The notes beneath the pieces were generated by a model. The model made no database searches, had not been told where the DNA came from, and was given only the letters and a program-made list of their open reading frames with translations. Shown piece by piece: positions 38,267 to 48,047 of a stretch of DNA of 64,000 nt; the first letter of the stretch is position 1, and the number at the start of each line of letters is the position of its first letter. A program made the position numbers and the translations under genes. Source of the DNA: Brevundimonas sp. UBA6550 (GTDB taxonomy: Bacteria; Pseudomonadota; Alphaproteobacteria; Caulobacterales; Caulobacteraceae); the NCBI RefSeq assembly GCF_002434505.1, contig NZ_DJKE01000012.1:310001-374000 (forward strand). Reading direction: 5' to 3'.

Positions 38267-40047
38267 AGCCCGTCCCCCGCAACGTCCTGATATTCTGGCA
38301 CCTTCTCGCCCATGGCGGTGCGCCAGCGGTCCTCGCGCCGTTCCACGCCCAGGAAGCCGGCGATGCGGTCGGCGATGTTCTTGACGGCCGGCGCGGCGAC
38401 ATAGGCGCCGGTCTTAGGATAGGTCCCCGGCTCGTCCATCACGATCAGTATGGCGTATCGTTTGCCGTTCAGCGGGCCGTCGACGGGGAAGACCGCCGCG
38501 AAGGAGCCGAGCGCGTGGCTGGGGTCGTAACGGCCGCCGACCAGCTTGTTGGCAGAGCCGGTCTTGCCGCCCACGCGCAGGCCGGGCGCATCGGCGAAGC
38601 CGCCCGAACCCTTGACCACATTGCGGCGCATCAGGTCCAGAATGGTGCGCGAGGTCTCCTCGGTGACGACCTGCTGGGGCTGGACGCCGCGCGCCCCGCC
38701 CTTGCGCAGGCTCAAGGGGATCATCCGCCCGCCGTTGGTCAGGGCGCCCATGGCCTGGATCATCTGGGCCGGGGTGATCATGATGCCATAGCCGAACGAC
38801 AGCGACGCCAGGGTCGAGTTGTCCCAGCGACGCGGCACGACGGGCTTGGCCGATTCCTTCAGCTCGATCCTGGCGGCGTCCAGCAGGCCCAGCCGCTGGA
38901 AATAGCTGCGCATCACGTCCGGCCCCATCTGCACCGCCAGTTGCGAGGTGCCGATGTTGGAGGAGTGCAGATAGACTTCTTCCAGCGTCATCACCCGGTT
39001 CTGGGCGTGGAAGTCCTTGATCTTGCGGTCGCCGATCTGGAAGGCCTGGGAGGCGTCGAACAGGGTGTTCATGTCGGCCCGGCCGGTGTCCAGGCCGGCG
39101 GCGACGGTGAAGGTCTTGAACACCGAGCCCATTTCGTAGTGACCCGAGACGGCGCGGTTCAGCGTCGCCCCATCGGGCGCCGCGCCGCGATTGGCCGAGT
39201 TGAAGGTCGGCCAGGAGGCCATGCCCAGCACCTCGCCGGTCTGAACATCGGTGACGATGCCCACCGCGCCCTTGGCCTGGGCCTTGATCGCGGCGGCGGC
39301 CAGTTCGTTTTCCAGCACCCCCTGAACGCGCAGGTCGATGGACAGGGGGAATGCTTCGCCCCGTTGGCCCGCCGCGCGGATTTCGTCGTTGAAGGCCAGT
39401 TCGGCGCCGGACACGCCCCGCCCGCCCGTGTCGGCGTCGCCGATCAGGTGGACGGCCGAGGTTCCCAGCGGATAGGCGCGGCGATCCTCGGGCTCGAAGG
39501 TGACGCCGCCCAGGGCCAGGTCGTGGACGGCGGCCTTTTCCTGAGGCGTCAGGCCGGTCAGGGCGATCAGGCGGCGATCGCCGGCCAGAACCCGCTTCAG
39601 CCGGTCGCTGGAGATGCGCGGCAGGGCGCGGCGCAGCTGGCGATAGGCCAGGTCGCGATCCCATATCTCGGCCGGGTCGATATAGAGGCCGTAGTGGACG
39701 ATGTTGGTGGCCAGCAGCTCGCCGTTGCGATCCGTCAGATCGCCGCGCACCAGGGCGTCGGGATTGACGCCGGCGCCGCGTCCGCCGCCGGGAGCCAGCA
39801 GCGCCTTGTAGGACGCGCCCAGCGCCAGTCCGGCGAAGACGCACGAAAAGACGATCAGGATCAGGAAGATGCGGACGCGCGTGTCCTCTTCCGGCCGGGC
39901 GTCGGCGCGGGCGCGTTCGAACCCATGCTCCAGCCGCCAGACCAGTTCGGACAGCCAGCGCCAGAACGGCGACAGGCGGCCCTGCAGCCGCTCCTGGAAA
40001 TCGCCGCCCGGCGCGGGGCGGTGATAGCGATGGTCCTGCACGCTCAT
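38263..40047 (-). CDS. ftsI: Septal D,D-transpeptidase FtsI (PBP3)
   Basis: Class B penicillin-binding protein crosslinking septal peptidoglycan with FtsW. The 594-residue protein has one N-terminal membrane helix (about 55-80, FLILIVFSCVFAGLALGAS), a pedestal domain and the transpeptidase domain. The three active-site motifs are SVFK, SSN (LHSSNIGTS) and KTG (VGGKTGSAN). Overlaps ftsL by four bases. Confidence 0.96.
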   Translation of the reverse strand: MSVQDHRYHRPAPGGDFQERLQGRLSPFWRWLSELVWRLEHGFERARADARPEEDTRVRIFLILIVFSCVFAGLALGASYKALLAPGGGRGAGVNPDALVRGDLTDRNGELLATNIVHYGLYIDPAEIWDRDLAYRQLRRALPRISSDRLKRVLAGDRRLIALTGLTPQEKAAVHDLALGGVTFEPEDRRAYPLGTSAVHLIGDADTGGRGVSGAELAFNDEIRAAGQRGEAFPLSIDLRVQGVLENELAAAAIKAQAKGAVGIVTDVQTGEVLGMASWPTFNSANRGAAPDGATLNRAVSGHYEMGSVFKTFTVAAGLDTGRADMNTLFDASQAFQIGDRKIKDFHAQNRVMTLEEVYLHSSNIGTSQLAVQMGPDVMRSYFQRLGLLDAARIELKESAKPVVPRRWDNSTLASLSFGYGIMITPAQMIQAMGALTNGGRMIPLSLRKGGARGVQPQQVVTEETSRTILDLMRRNVVKGSGGFADAPGLRVGGKTGSANKLVGGRYDPSHALGSFAAVFPVDGPLNGKRYAILIVMDEPGTYPKTGAYVAAPAVKNIADRIAGFLGVERREDRWRTAMGEKVPEYQDVAGDGL

Positions 40048-40493
40048 TGCGGCGTCTCATGAGCGGGCGCGGGCGCGGCGTCGTCGGCGATTGCGGGGGC
40101 GGCCGGCGTCGCAGCGGGGGCGGCGGCAGGTTTGGCGGCGGAGGCGGCCGGCTTCAGGGCGGTCAGTTGACCCTCCCCCGCCTGGCGGTGGACGTCGACC
40201 GGGGCCATGCCGATCTGGCGCGACAGGGCCTCCAGCCGGGCGGGCTGCTCCAGACGGGCGACCTCGGCGCGCAGCAGGCGGACGCGCTGGCCGTTCTCGC
40301 GGATGTCCTGCTCCAGCTGGGCGATGCGGCTGCTTTCGCGCGCGGCGGCGGCCTTGGCGGCATAGACGGACACGATCATGATCGCGACTAGGGCCACACC
40401 GATGATCTCGACCCAGCGCACGCCGCGCACCTTCCAGTCGAACAGACGCTGAAGGGCCGAGCGGGAATAGGTGAAGAAGGGCGCCGTGGTCAT
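40044..40493 (-). CDS. ftsL: Cell division protein FtsL
   Basis: Short bitopic protein that links FtsQ/FtsB to FtsWI. Of 149 residues, about 28-48 form the membrane helix ([20 protein letters not shown]). The next about 40 residues form a leucine-zipper-like coiled coil ([18 protein letters not shown]). A long Ala/Pro tail follows, as in other Caulobacterales. Assignment rests on this architecture plus position between rsmH and ftsI. Confidence 0.88.
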   Translation of the reverse strand: MTTAPFFTYSRSALQRLFDWKVRGVRWVEIIGVALVAIMIVSVYAAKAAAARESSRIAQLEQDIRENGQRVRLLRAEVARLEQPARLEALSRQIGMAPVDVHRQAGEGQLTALKPAASAAKPAAAPAATPAAPAIADDAAPAPAHETPQ

Positions 40494-41455
40494 GCCGCCT
40501 TCCCGGAAATCTTGCCCCAGGCCGGGGCGTCGGTGCGGACGGCGGCCCGCAGCTTGGCCGAGCGGGCGCGAGGATTGATCGAACGCTCTTCGTCGCCCGC
40601 CTCGCGCGCACCCTTGAACTGAAGCGTGAAGCTGGGCTTGCGCGGATCGACGGCGATGGGCGCGTGGCGCGAACCGGCGGGGGCGTTGCCCGTCCGCTCG
40701 GTCAGGAAGGCCTTGACGATGCGGTCTTCCAGCGAATGGAAGGTGACGACGGCCAGACGCCCGCCGGGCGCCAGGGTCGCCTCAGCCGCTTCCAGCCCGC
40801 GCTCCAGCTCGCCCAGTTCGTCGTTCACAGCGATGCGCAAGGCCTGGAACACGCGGGTCGCCGGATGGATGGGCGCGCCGCGACGGCCGCCCAGGGCCTT
40901 TTCGACGACCTCGGCCAGATCCAAGGTGCGGGTGAAGGGCTGTTCGACACGGCGGCGCAGGATGGCGGTGGCGACGCGGCCGGATTGACGCTCCTCGCCA
41001 TACAGTTTGAAGATGTGGGCCAGCGGCCCGTGGTCCCAGGTGTTGACGATGTCGGCCGCGGTCGCCCCATCATCGGACATGCGCATGTCCAGCGGCCCGT
41101 CGCGCATGAAGGAAAAGCCGCGCTCGGCCTGATCCAGCTGCATCGAGGAGACGCCGATGTCGAAGACGGCGCCGTCCAGCTTCGCCTTGCCGCTGTCGGC
41201 GAAGGCCTGGGTCAGACCCGAGAAGGGGGTGCGGATCACTTGGAATTGGCCGGGGAAGTCGCTGGCGACGGCGTCGGCGTGCGGCTGGACCGTCGGGTCG
41301 CGATCCAAGGCGATGACCTGGGCGCCGGACTTCAGGATGGCGCGGGTGTAGCCGCCGGCGCCGAAGGTGGCGTCGATCATCACATCGCCGGGCGCAGGCG
41401 CCAGGGCCTCGATCACCTCGGCCAACAATACTGGGGCGTGGGGCGCTTCGGTCAC
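40490..41455 (-). CDS. rsmH: 16S rRNA (cytosine-1402-N4) methyltransferase RsmH (MraW)
   Basis: SAM-dependent methyltransferase acting on 16S rRNA C1402. The SAM motif is [16 protein letters not shown], followed by the conserved [18 protein letters not shown] and [16 protein letters not shown]. The chosen start is the GTG at 41455, which overlaps the mraZ stop (GTGA) and yields 321 residues; an ATG-initiated frame at 41560 would run back through mraZ and lacks family features. Confidence 0.94.
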   Translation of the reverse strand: MTEAPHAPVLLAEVIEALAPAPGDVMIDATFGAGGYTRAILKSGAQVIALDRDPTVQPHADAVASDFPGQFQVIRTPFSGLTQAFADSGKAKLDGAVFDIGVSSMQLDQAERGFSFMRDGPLDMRMSDDGATAADIVNTWDHGPLAHIFKLYGEERQSGRVATAILRRRVEQPFTRTLDLAEVVEKALGGRRGAPIHPATRVFQALRIAVNDELGELERGLEAAEATLAPGGRLAVVTFHSLEDRIVKAFLTERTGNAPAGSRHAPIAVDPRKPSFTLQFKGAREAGDEERSINPRARSAKLRAAVRTDAPAWGKISGKAA

Positions 41456-41928
41456 GATCCGCCTCCCGCCAGCTTCATCTGGGCCTGCAACTTCAGGGCG
41501 CCGATCTGGGCCATCCCCGCCTTGGCCAGGGCGCGCTGTTCGGCGCGGCGTGCCGCCCATTTCTCGCGCGACCAGATCTGGAAGCGGTCGTTCAGACCGA
41601 CGATGACGACAGTGTCGTCCAGGCCCGCCTCGGCGCAGAGGCTTTCCGGCAGGGTGATCCGACCGCCGGAATCATAGGCCAGGCGCACCTGCTCGCCCAT
41701 CACCTGCCACTCCAGCGCCGAACGCTCCTCGGAGCCGAACGGCAGGGCCTCGATCATTTCAGCATAGACGGCGAACAGGCGGTCGCCGCCCGCTTCCAGG
41801 CAGTCGGCCTCGATGGAGGGGAAGATGAAGACGCCGCCGGCCGCGCCGTTTTCGACCGTGCGGAAATCGTTGGGGATCAGGAGACGGCGTTTGCCGTCCA
41901 GCTGCTTCTCGTAGGTCGAGAGAAACAC
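41452..41928 (-). CDS. mraZ: Transcriptional regulator MraZ
   Basis: AbrB-like DNA-binding protein that represses the dcw operon and is its first gene. The 158-residue protein shows two tandem domains, the first with [18 protein letters not shown] and the second with [18 protein letters not shown] four-box MraZ operator lies about 90 bases upstream, giving direct support for autoregulation. Confidence 0.95.
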   Translation of the reverse strand: MFLSTYEKQLDGKRRLLIPNDFRTVENGAAGGVFIFPSIEADCLEAGGDRLFAVYAEMIEALPFGSEERSALEWQVMGEQVRLAYDSGGRITLPESLCAEAGLDDTVVIVGLNDRFQIWSREKWAARRAEQRALAKAGMAQIGALKLQAQMKLAGGGS

Positions 41929-42014
41929 GCCCTGCCCAATCGGACCCTTCGGCCCGTCCCTAGATGCCTGACGAACGCCCGCCGCGCCCGCCTTTCAGCC
42001 CCAAATCATGATCT

Positions 42015-42049
42015 TGGGATAGCATGGGACGAAATGGGTCTCAATGGGA
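42015..42049. promoter_or_regulatory. MraZ operator: four TGGGN boxes with 10-base period
   Basis: TGGGA (42015), TGGGA (42025), TGGGT (42035) and TGGGA (42045) are each separated by exactly five bases. MraZ of E. coli is known to bind TGGGN direct repeats with five-base spacers. A TTAACCAT word at 42063 also resembles a CtrA site. The rest of the 405-base gap 41929-42333 shows no gene; it must hold the mraZ promoter. Confidence 0.88.
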
Positions 42050-42333
42050 TCGAGACCAAGATTTAACCATGTTTTGACGTGTGGCGAGCCGAACACGCCT
42101 ATAGACATGGAACATACACAGAACAACCGAAGTATTCACAGCCTGTGAAGCGTTCTAACCTTCGTTGCGCAGACAAGAGGTTAACGGCCGCGGGACTGGG
42201 CTCAGGCTGCCAGAACGCTGAAATGCGGGGATAATCCGAACACGGACCACGGCGGCGCATAGGGGGTGCGCCCCCAACACCGCGCCAACGGGCCTGAAAC
42301 AGGGCCAAGGCCGATAGACCCAAGTAAAAATAT

Positions 42334-42709
42334 GCCAGACGGCCTGTAAGCCGGGTTTTGTTCCGCTCCGGAGAACGGCGACGATCATTCCTCTGGACCG
42401 ACCATTGCTGATCGGTTCTCGCGACCTACCCGGACATCTGAGGCGGTGAACCCCGCGAGCGAGCCCGCGCGATGTCCCTATTTGGTCTTGCTCCAGGCGG
42501 GGCTTGCCATGCCGTCCCTGTTGCCAGGCACGCGGTGGGCTCTTACCCCACCCTTTCACCCTTACCGGCCTCGCGAGGCCGGAGGTTTGCTTTCTGTGGC
42601 GCTATCCCTCGGGTCGCCCCGGGCGGAAGTTATCCGCCGCCTTTTCACCGTGGAGCCCGGACTTTCCTCGACGGACGCAAAGTCCGCCGCGACCGCCCAG
42701 CCGTCTGGC
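42334..42709 (-). ncRNA. rnpB: RNase P RNA (rnpB)
   Basis: Catalytic RNA that trims tRNA 5' ends. On the minus strand the conserved GAGGAAAGTCCGGGCTCC core lies near the 5' end, and ACAAAACCCGGCTTACAGG near the 3' end. The closing helix P1 pairs 42701-42709 with 42334-42342 perfectly. A T-rich run after 42334 on the minus strand acts with P1 as terminator. Length of about 376 bases fits the bacterial type A RNA. Ends are set by P1 and may be off by a few bases. Confidence 0.93.
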
Positions 42710-42785
42710 GCGCGCTAGATGCGCCGCCGCGCCGCCCAGGTCAACCGACGGATGCGGCGGCGAACGAAATGGGTTATAGTCAGAC

Positions 42786-42983
42786 ATGGCCGAACCCGCC
42801 TCGAACATCGTCAGTCAGGAAAGCCCTGAGCGGCGCGAGCGCCGACTGACCTGGGAGCGCGCGCGTATCGCTGAAGGCGATGCCGACATCGCCGCCGGAC
42901 GGGTCATTTCCGGCGACGAAGCGCTGGAATGGCTGGATCGCTGGGCCGCCGGCGAAGATCTCGAAGACCCCAGCCTTAGCTGA
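42786..42983 (+). CDS. Antitoxin of a RelE/ParE-type toxin-antitoxin pair
   Basis: A 65-residue charged protein; residues 15-60 (WERARIAEGDADIAAGR, SGDEALEWLDRWAAGEE-like) match the short antitoxins that accompany ParE toxins in alphaproteobacteria. Its stop codon is directly followed by the toxin start (TGA-ATG), the usual arrangement. Such antitoxins also repress their own promoter. Confidence 0.75.
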   Translation: MAEPASNIVSQESPERRERRLTWERARIAEGDADIAAGRVISGDEALEWLDRWAAGEDLEDPSLS

Positions 42984-43280
42984 ATGAAAGGCCCCTATCA
43001 GGTTATCTTCACCGCCCGGGCGCGCGGGGATCTGCTCGCGGTGCGGCGCTGGCTGCATCAACCCGGCAGCGGCCTGAAAGCGCGATTGCGATCCGCCCGC
43101 ATCACGCGCGCCATTGTCGAACTGCAGTTCACGCCGTTCCGATGGCCTGAGCACGATGTCTCAGGCGTTCGGGAGCGCCCCATAGAGGGCCATCGCATCC
43201 TGTATCGTATCGACGACGGGGGCCGCACCATCTCGATCATCCGCGTCTTCGGCCCCTTCCAGGACCGCTCGCACGTTTAG
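42984..43280 (+). CDS. RelE/ParE family toxin
   Basis: A 98-residue protein with the ParE layout: helical start FTARARGDLLAVRRWL, then the beta sheet with VRERPIEGHRILYRID and ISIIRVFGPFQDRS. Members poison gyrase or cleave mRNA; which applies cannot be told. It converges with the amidase gene, overlapping four bases. Confidence 0.82.
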   Translation: MKGPYQVIFTARARGDLLAVRRWLHQPGSGLKARLRSARITRAIVELQFTPFRWPEHDVSGVRERPIEGHRILYRIDDGGRTISIIRVFGPFQDRSHV

Positions 43281-44038
43281 TTCAACACGCCCGTCACGCT
43301 TTCGGCGCTGGCGAGTTGGAGCAGGCCGACCAGGCGGGCGCGGGTTTCGCCGTCGGCGACGCCGTCGATGCGACTGGGGCGCCAGTGACGCTGGAAGGCG
43401 CGGACGGCGGTTTCGGCATCCGCGTCATAGTCGCCGCCGGGTTTCAGGCCGTAACCCAGTCGGTGCAGACCGGCGCGCAGGACGATCACGCCGATGCCCT
43501 GATCGCCCTTCTGCAGCAGGCCGCCCAGGGCGTGGATGCGTTCGGGGGCGGGTTCGAACCACAGGCCATGACCGACCTCGGCCAGACGCCTCCAAGGGAA
43601 GCGTTCGCCGGGATCTTCCTTGCGGTCCGGCGCCAGGTCGGAATGGCCGATGATACGGTTGTCGGGGATCGTCCAGCGGCTGCGAATGTCGCCAATCAAG
43701 GCGATGACCGCCGCGATCTGGGCCTCGGGGAAGTCGCGATAGCCGAACTCATGGCCCGGATTGACGATCTCTATGCCGATCGAGGCGGCGTTGCAGTCGT
43801 CCTCGCCCTGCCAGACGCCGCGACCGGAGTGCCAGGCGCGGCGTTCTTCGGGAACAAGATGAAAGATACGGCCGTCTTCCTCGACCAGATAATGGGCCGA
43901 GACCTTGGCCTCGGGGTCGCGCAGGCGCGCCAGGGCCGCCTCGCCGGTCTTCATGCCGGTATAGTGGAGCACCAGCATGTCGGGCGGCGCACGGCGCGCG
44001 TCAAAGTTGGGCGAAGGCGCTTCGATGAAGGCGATCAT
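43277..44038 (-). CDS. N-acetylmuramoyl-L-alanine amidase with peptidoglycan-binding domain (AmpD-like)
   Basis: A 253-residue zinc amidase cleaving the MurNAc to L-Ala bond. The Amidase_2 domain (about 15-165) has VLHYTGM with the first zinc His, AWHSGRGVW and IIGHSDLAPDRKEDPGERF with later ligands. Residues about 185-240 form a PG_binding_1 domain (LHRLGYGLKPGGDYDADAE). No signal peptide is evident, which together with sequence pattern favours an AmpD-like cytoplasmic recycling enzyme over a secreted autolysin, though the binding domain leaves this open. Confidence 0.87.
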   Translation of the reverse strand: MIAFIEAPSPNFDARRAPPDMLVLHYTGMKTGEAALARLRDPEAKVSAHYLVEEDGRIFHLVPEERRAWHSGRGVWQGEDDCNAASIGIEIVNPGHEFGYRDFPEAQIAAVIALIGDIRSRWTIPDNRIIGHSDLAPDRKEDPGERFPWRRLAEVGHGLWFEPAPERIHALGGLLQKGDQGIGVIVLRAGLHRLGYGLKPGGDYDADAETAVRAFQRHWRPSRIDGVADGETRARLVGLLQLASAESVTGVLN

Positions 44039-44050
44039 GAAGGCGTCGGC

Positions 44051-44374
44051 TCAGCGGCCGTTGCGTTCCCAGCCGTAGGCGACCCAGGCGCCGTCCACCT
44101 TGTGCGCCTCGATCAGGTCGGGGTCGCCGGCGCGGCGGCGCGGCGTCATGGTGCGACGGGTCCGCATCACCAGACCGACCAGGAAGACCAGAACCCCGGC
44201 GAACAGGGCGATCACCGCTACCGCAGCGGCGGTGAAGACGGCCAAAACCGCGCCCACGGCCATGGCGGCGACGGCCGCGATCATGCCGGCGAGCCACATC
44301 ACCGAGGCGACCAGACCGTTGGGACGGCGGCGGGCGGCGAAACCGATGGTGGCGAGACGTTCAGGCTGGAACAT
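44051..44374 (-). CDS. Small membrane protein of unknown function
   Basis: A 107-residue protein with two hydrophobic stretches (about 22-44 and 48-70) rich in Ala and Val, then a basic segment (RTRRTMTPRRRAGD) and a short soluble tail. An AGGA site lies seven bases upstream of the ATG. It is 12 bases upstream of the amidase gene, so the two are probably cotranscribed. Confidence 0.65.
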   Translation of the reverse strand: MFQPERLATIGFAARRRPNGLVASVMWLAGMIAAVAAMAVGAVLAVFTAAAVAVIALFAGVLVFLVGLVMRTRRTMTPRRRAGDPDLIEAHKVDGAWVAYGWERNGR

Positions 44375-44478
44375 GGATCATCCTTTCAGGCGCTCCGGGG
44401 AACGCCTGAACCGCAATGTCGGTCCATCGGGCCCCGCGGTCAATGGACTGCGGCGCACGGCCGCGCTGCGAGGCCCCG

Positions 44479-46257
44479 TCAGAACATCGGCTGGTCGGCC
44501 AGGACCACGGCGCCCTGGCTGCGCATCCGGTCGCTGTCGATCCGCTGCATCACCGCCTGGGCCTGGGGATCGGCCATCACGCCGCCCAGCATGACCAGGG
44601 CCTTGGCGGCCTCGGTCTGGACGCCGAACATCTCCGAAATTGCCTGCCACGGCGACTTCTCCTTGGGGAAATGCTTGAAGCGCACGGACTGGTCGGCGGG
44701 AATCTTGGCCAACTGCTTGGCCTTGGCCACCGCCTCGGTCAGGCCGCCCAGCTGATCCACCAGCCCCAGCGGCAGGGCCTGGGCGCCGGTCCAGACGCGC
44801 CCCTTGGCGATCTCGCGCACCCGTTCGGCCGGCAGTTTGCGGCCCGTGGCGACGCGGCTGATGAAGTCGTCGTAGATGCGATCCATCTGGCCCGAGAAGG
44901 CCGCGCGCTGGCCCGGGGTGAAGCTTTGGCTTGGCGAGAAGGCGTCGGCGTATTCGCCGCCCACCGTCAGGCCGCGCATGTCCACGCCGAACCGGCCAAG
45001 CGCGTCGGCCAGCACGAACTTGCCGCCGAACACGCCGATGGAGCCGGTCAGGGTGGTGGGCTGGGCCACGATCCAGTCGGCTTCGGAACTGACCCAATAG
45101 CCGCCCGAGGCCGCATAGGCCCCCATCGAGACCACCACCGGCTTGCCGGCCGCGCGCGCCGCGCGCACGGCGGCCAGGATCTGTTCGGACGCCTCGGGCG
45201 AGCCGCCGGGCGAGGAGACGCGGAAGACGATGGCCTTCACGTCCTTGTCCTCGATGGCGTCGTAGATGGCCTCGGCCGTGTCGTCGGAATGGATGGAGGA
45301 GCCGCCGCCGAAGCCGCCCCCGCCGCCCCGGCCGGTGACGATGGCCCCCTCGCCGCCCACGATGGCGATGGCGTTCCGGCCCGAGCCGGCGCGCTCGCCC
45401 TTCTGGCTCAGATATTTGCCGAACTCGACGATTTCGGCGCCCTTGCCGGCGCGGGCCTTGACGGCGATCTCGGCCTCCTCGACCTGGCCGACCTTGTCGA
45501 TCAGGCGGTTGGCCAGGGCCTGTTCGGCCGTATAGGGGCCGGCCTCGACCAGGGTCTTCAGCGCCGGGGCCGTGGTCTTGCGATCCTGGGCGGCGTGGCC
45601 CAGGGCGCTGTCGTAGATGGAGGTCATCCAGGCGGTCATGGCCTCGCGGTGCGGGCCGGTGTAGTCGCTCTGGGTGTATTCGTTGACGGCGTTCTTGTAC
45701 TCGTAGCGCTGCTCGAACTCGGCCTTCACCCCATATTTCTGGAAGGCGCGGCCCAGGAACAGGCTGTCGGCCGAGAAGCCCACAGCCTGGAAGCCGGCGG
45801 TGTTCTGCATCCACAACTCCGACGCCGAGGCCCCGACCATATAGGTGGACATCACGGCCCCTGAGGGCACGAAGCCCTGGCTGTGGGCGACGACCGGCTT
45901 GCCCGAGGCGCGGAAGCGATGGATGGCCTGGCGCAGTTCGTCGGCGGTGGCGGGGGTCATGCCGCTTTCCGGCAGGCGGATCAGCACGGCCTTGACGCTG
46001 TTGTCGCCCTGCGCCTGCTGCAGGCCGTCGACCACCTGGGTCAGGGCCAGGCTGGAGCCGCCGAAGGCCGCGAACGGATTGGACGACGGCTGGTCGGTGA
46101 TTCCGTTGCGCAGATCCAGCTCCAGCACCGTATTGGCCGGGGTCGTCGGCTTGGAGGTCGAGGCGACGGCGACCGTCAGCAGGACCACGGGAATGACGAC
46201 CACGAACAGGATCAACCCGGTGAAGACACCAAGGACCGTCAGGAAGAATTGCTTCAT
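44479..46257 (-). CDS. sppA: Signal peptide peptidase SppA (67K type)
   Basis: Inner membrane serine protease that degrades cleaved signal peptides. The 592-residue length is that of the double-domain form. One N-terminal membrane helix (about 5-32) is followed by two ClpP-like domains. The catalytic lysine is about Lys188 in RYEYKNAV and the nucleophilic serine is in [12 protein letters not shown] of the second domain. [13 protein letters not shown] and [10 protein letters not shown] are further family motifs. Diverges from panD. Confidence 0.94.
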   Translation of the reverse strand: MKQFFLTVLGVFTGLILFVVVIPVVLLTVAVASTSKPTTPANTVLELDLRNGITDQPSSNPFAAFGGSSLALTQVVDGLQQAQGDNSVKAVLIRLPESGMTPATADELRQAIHRFRASGKPVVAHSQGFVPSGAVMSTYMVGASASELWMQNTAGFQAVGFSADSLFLGRAFQKYGVKAEFEQRYEYKNAVNEYTQSDYTGPHREAMTAWMTSIYDSALGHAAQDRKTTAPALKTLVEAGPYTAEQALANRLIDKVGQVEEAEIAVKARAGKGAEIVEFGKYLSQKGERAGSGRNAIAIVGGEGAIVTGRGGGGGFGGGSSIHSDDTAEAIYDAIEDKDVKAIVFRVSSPGGSPEASEQILAAVRAARAAGKPVVVSMGAYAASGGYWVSSEADWIVAQPTTLTGSIGVFGGKFVLADALGRFGVDMRGLTVGGEYADAFSPSQSFTPGQRAAFSGQMDRIYDDFISRVATGRKLPAERVREIAKGRVWTGAQALPLGLVDQLGGLTEAVAKAKQLAKIPADQSVRFKHFPKEKSPWQAISEMFGVQTEAAKALVMLGGVMADPQAQAVMQRIDSDRMRSQGAVVLADQPMF

Positions 46258-46470
46258 CGGAGGGAAAACGCGCGCTCGCAGGCCGGAAATGGCCGGACCA
46301 GCATAGGGGGCGCGCCGCCGCCGTCAAATGAAGCTGTCGCAAGACGGGGCCGTCGCGGCCGCTCATGTTGCGATGCAGCGGCGGCGATTGATGCCGACGG
46401 CGGAAATCCCTATATGAGCGGCCTGTCGGCGCGGCCTGAAATCGCGCGTGTATTACGAGGAGACCGCACG

Positions 46471-46827
46471 ATGCTGGTCACCCTGATGAAGTCCAAGCTG
46501 CACCGGGCCACGGTGACCCAGGCCGATCTCGACTACGAGGGGTCGATCGCCATCGACATGGATCTGCTGGACGCCGCGGGCATCTATCCGCACGAGCAGG
46601 TGGATGTGCTTAACATCACCAATGGCGCGCGCTTCACCACCTACGCCATCGAGGCCCCGCGCGGGTCGCGCGTCATCGGCGTGAACGGCGCCGCCGCTCG
46701 CCTGGTGCAGAAGAACGACAAGGTCATCGTGGTCACCTATGGCCAGATGCCCCAGGAAGAAGCCCGTCAGTGGAATCCGAACGTGGTGCTGCTGGACGAC
46801 GCCAACGAGATCAAGCACGCGGGTTGA
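46471..46827 (+). CDS. panD: Aspartate 1-decarboxylase PanD
   Basis: Pyruvoyl enzyme making beta-alanine for pantothenate and coenzyme A. The 118-residue proenzyme self-cleaves at Gly24-Ser25 in YEGSIAID to generate the pyruvoyl group. TNGARFTTY and [15 protein letters not shown] complete the fold. An AGGAGA ribosome site precedes the ATG at 46471; the longer open frame upstream is shadow of sppA. A repeat and a terminator follow. Confidence 0.96.
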   Translation: MLVTLMKSKLHRATVTQADLDYEGSIAIDMDLLDAAGIYPHEQVDVLNITNGARFTTYAIEAPRGSRVIGVNGAAARLVQKNDKVIVVTYGQMPQEEARQWNPNVVLLDDANEIKHAG

Positions 46828-46836
46828 TGCCGTCTC

Positions 46837-46878
46837 CTCCCCATGAAATGGGGAGGGGGAACGCGAAGCGGTGCAGGG
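46837..46878 (+). repeat. Dispersed palindromic repeat after panD
   Basis: 42 bases that match the reverse complement of 30293-30334 with two differences. It contains the hairpin CTCCCCATGAAATGGGGAG and starts ten bases past the panD stop. Confidence 0.8.
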
Positions 46879-46906
46879 GCTCTTTGCCACCCCACTGACC
46901 AATGAA

Positions 46907-46934
46907 AAAGGCCCGCCGTCGCCGGCGGGCCTTT
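46907..46934. terminator. Bidirectional terminator between panD and the SIMPL gene
   Basis: An 11-base perfect stem AAAGGCCCGCC/GGCGGGCCTTT with a six-base loop, flanked by A-run on the left and T-run on the right, so it can end transcripts from both convergent genes. Confidence 0.88.
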
Positions 46935-46954
46935 CTTCGTTTCGGCCGATGCGA

Positions 46955-47755
46955 TCAGCGGGCGATGTCGTAAACGCCCGAGATGTCGATCCGCACCGTC
47001 AGTTCGCCGGCCGAGACCGGGGTGCTGTCGGCCCGCTCCAACGACACCGCGCGGGCGGCGAACATCGGCATCGGCGGCTGGGGCGCATAGCCGCCGCCTT
47101 CCGTCAGGTTGCGGATGCCCGACAGTTGGACGTTCAGCGACTGGGCGTACAGCTGGGCCTTGGCCTGCAGATTGCGAACGGCCAGCTGGCGCGCCTGGTT
47201 CTCGGCCGCCGTGGGGTCCTTCAGGCCGAAGCTGATGCCGTCGATCTGGTTGACGCCGGCGGCGACTACGGCGTCGGCCGTCGTCCCGACCTTGGTCAGG
47301 TCGTTGATGACCACCGTCACACGGTTGACCGCCTGATAGCCGCGCAGCTTGGGCGGCTCGTTCTGCTGATAGTCATACTGGGCCGACAGATTCAGACCCG
47401 AGGTCTGGATGTCGCGTTCGGCGATGCCTGCGCGACGCAGAGCGGCGACAACGCGCGTCATCTGCGTGGCGTTGTCGCGCATGGCGGCCTGGGCGGTCGG
47501 CGCCTCGGTCTGAACGCCGAAGGTGATGGTGGCCATGTCGGGCGCGGCCTTGACCTCGCCATAGGCCGAGAGGTTCAGCGACGGCGCGGGCTGCATCATG
47601 TGCATGGCTCCCATTGACGGTTCGGCGGTCTGGGCCATGGCGCGCGGCGTGGCGGCGGCCATGAAGGCGGCGGCGGCGACCGCACCGCCCAGGGCCAGCG
47701 TCTTCAGCGCGGGCGTGGTCAGGCGGTTGGCGGGGGCCGTCAGGGTGCGGGTCAT
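46955..47755 (-). CDS. Periplasmic SIMPL-domain protein (DUF541)
   Basis: A 266-residue exported protein. The signal peptide spans the long hydrophobic stretch to MAQTAEP near residue 43. The SIMPL domain follows, with LNLSAYGEVKAAPDMATITFG at its start and QARQLAVRNLQAKAQLYA near the middle. Family members form periplasmic oligomers; roles proposed include oxidative stress protection, but no definite function is known. The ATG at 47755 is preferred since upstream codons lack a signal-like pattern. Confidence 0.85.
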   Translation of the reverse strand: MTRTLTAPANRLTTPALKTLALGGAVAAAAFMAAATPRAMAQTAEPSMGAMHMMQPAPSLNLSAYGEVKAAPDMATITFGVQTEAPTAQAAMRDNATQMTRVVAALRRAGIAERDIQTSGLNLSAQYDYQQNEPPKLRGYQAVNRVTVVINDLTKVGTTADAVVAAGVNQIDGISFGLKDPTAAENQARQLAVRNLQAKAQLYAQSLNVQLSGIRNLTEGGGYAPQPPMPMFAARAVSLERADSTPVSAGELTVRIDISGVYDIAR

Positions 47756-47969
47756 GCGGTTCGTCTCCGTATTCGATCCAGAAGCGACGGGGTCGTCGAT
47801 CCGTTGCAACGACCTTGGCCGTTCTCGCCTGAATGAACGCCCTTCGCGGCTTTGCAGTTTCCGTTCATCTTCATGAATTCGACGAAAGACGACCTTCTGG
47901 CGCGCCGCCGCTTGGCAAGCCGCGCCCACGCCTGCTAGGCGAACCTCCTTCCGCCGAGGCGCGCCTTGG

Positions 47970-48045
47970 GGGCCTGTAGCTCAATGGTTAGAGCCGACCG
48001 CTCATAACGGTCTGGTTGGGGGTTCGAGTCCCTCCGGGCCTACCA
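47970..48045 (+). tRNA. tRNA with CAU anticodon (elongator Met or Ile2)
   Basis: A 76-base cloverleaf with encoded CCA: D arm GCTC/GAGC, anticodon stem GACCG/CGGTC around CTCATAA, and T arm GGGGG-TTCGAGT-CCCTC. The acceptor stem contains G-U pairs. CAU may be read as elongator Met or, after lysidine modification, as Ile2; the short D loop resembles Ile2 in E. coli but does not settle it. Its 3' end is the likely attachment site of the adjoining element. Confidence 0.93.
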
Positions 48046-48047
48046 CC

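Noticed and set aside
38414..40060. 548-codon minus-strand frame parallel to ftsI
   Set aside because: Shifted reading of ftsI with Arg/Gly-rich nonsense; ftsI carries all three transpeptidase motifs.
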